Positions 6,076 to 6,904 of a stretch of 6,904 nucleotides of DNA are shown here, piece after piece. Origin of the DNA: Pseudomonadota bacterium (GTDB lineage: Bacteria; Pseudomonadota; Alphaproteobacteria; Ferrovibrionales; Ferrovibrionaceae). The position numbers and the translations under genes were made by a program. Where the stretch lies: NCBI GenBank assembly GCA_023433835.1, contig JAEYTW010000780.1, forward strand, positions 1-6,904, given 5' to 3'. The notes under the pieces are model-generated. The model was not told where the DNA came from. It ran no database searches and worked only from the letters and a program-made list of their open reading frames with translations. Each line of letters starts with the position of its first letter. Within the stretch, counting starts at the first letter, position 1.

Positions 6076-6904
<829 letters not shown>

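Overview
The window is high-GC bacterial DNA. The product sequences and gene order point to an alphaproteobacterium, probably Rhodospirillales-like. That placement is inferred from gene content and overall protein similarity, not from a search. It rests on two things. A gene set for the F1 part of ATP synthase (delta, alpha, gamma, beta) has no F0 genes directly in front of it, the split arrangement typical of alphaproteobacteria. The primosomal helicase gene priA also lies just upstream of atpH, a neighbourhood I recall as common in that class.

Layout, all on the + strand: (1) about 120 bases of GC-rich non-coding edge sequence with a hairpin; (2) priA, complete, with all helicase motifs and all eight zinc-binding cysteines; (3) an 85-base gap with a 14-base near-palindrome and a very strong ribosome binding site; (4) a 95-residue secreted protein, rich in His, Pro and Tyr, that I cannot assign a function; (5) two consecutive hairpins, the second a convincing rho-independent terminator; (6) about 230 bases of non-coding sequence with a spaced inverted repeat, presumed to hold the promoter and leader of the atp operon; (7) atpH (TTG start), atpA, atpG and the first 276 codons of atpD, tightly packed and cut by the window edge.

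How the genes work together: AtpH, AtpA, AtpG and AtpD are the delta stalk, the catalytic-ring alpha and beta subunits and the gamma rotor of F1Fo ATP synthase. atpH and atpA overlap at TGATG, atpA and atpG are 10 bases apart, and atpG and atpD are 31 bases apart, so co-transcription and partly coupled translation are expected. The terminator after the small gene makes it likely that priA and the small gene form units separate from atp.

Most of the window is conserved housekeeping DNA, and I found no evidence of a new defence, mobile or RNA-guided system. The most unusual element is the small secreted protein. Its predicted mature N-terminus begins His-Asp-His (a possible copper/nickel-binding end), it carries four PxPV repeats, and its last ten residues look like an outer-membrane beta-signal.
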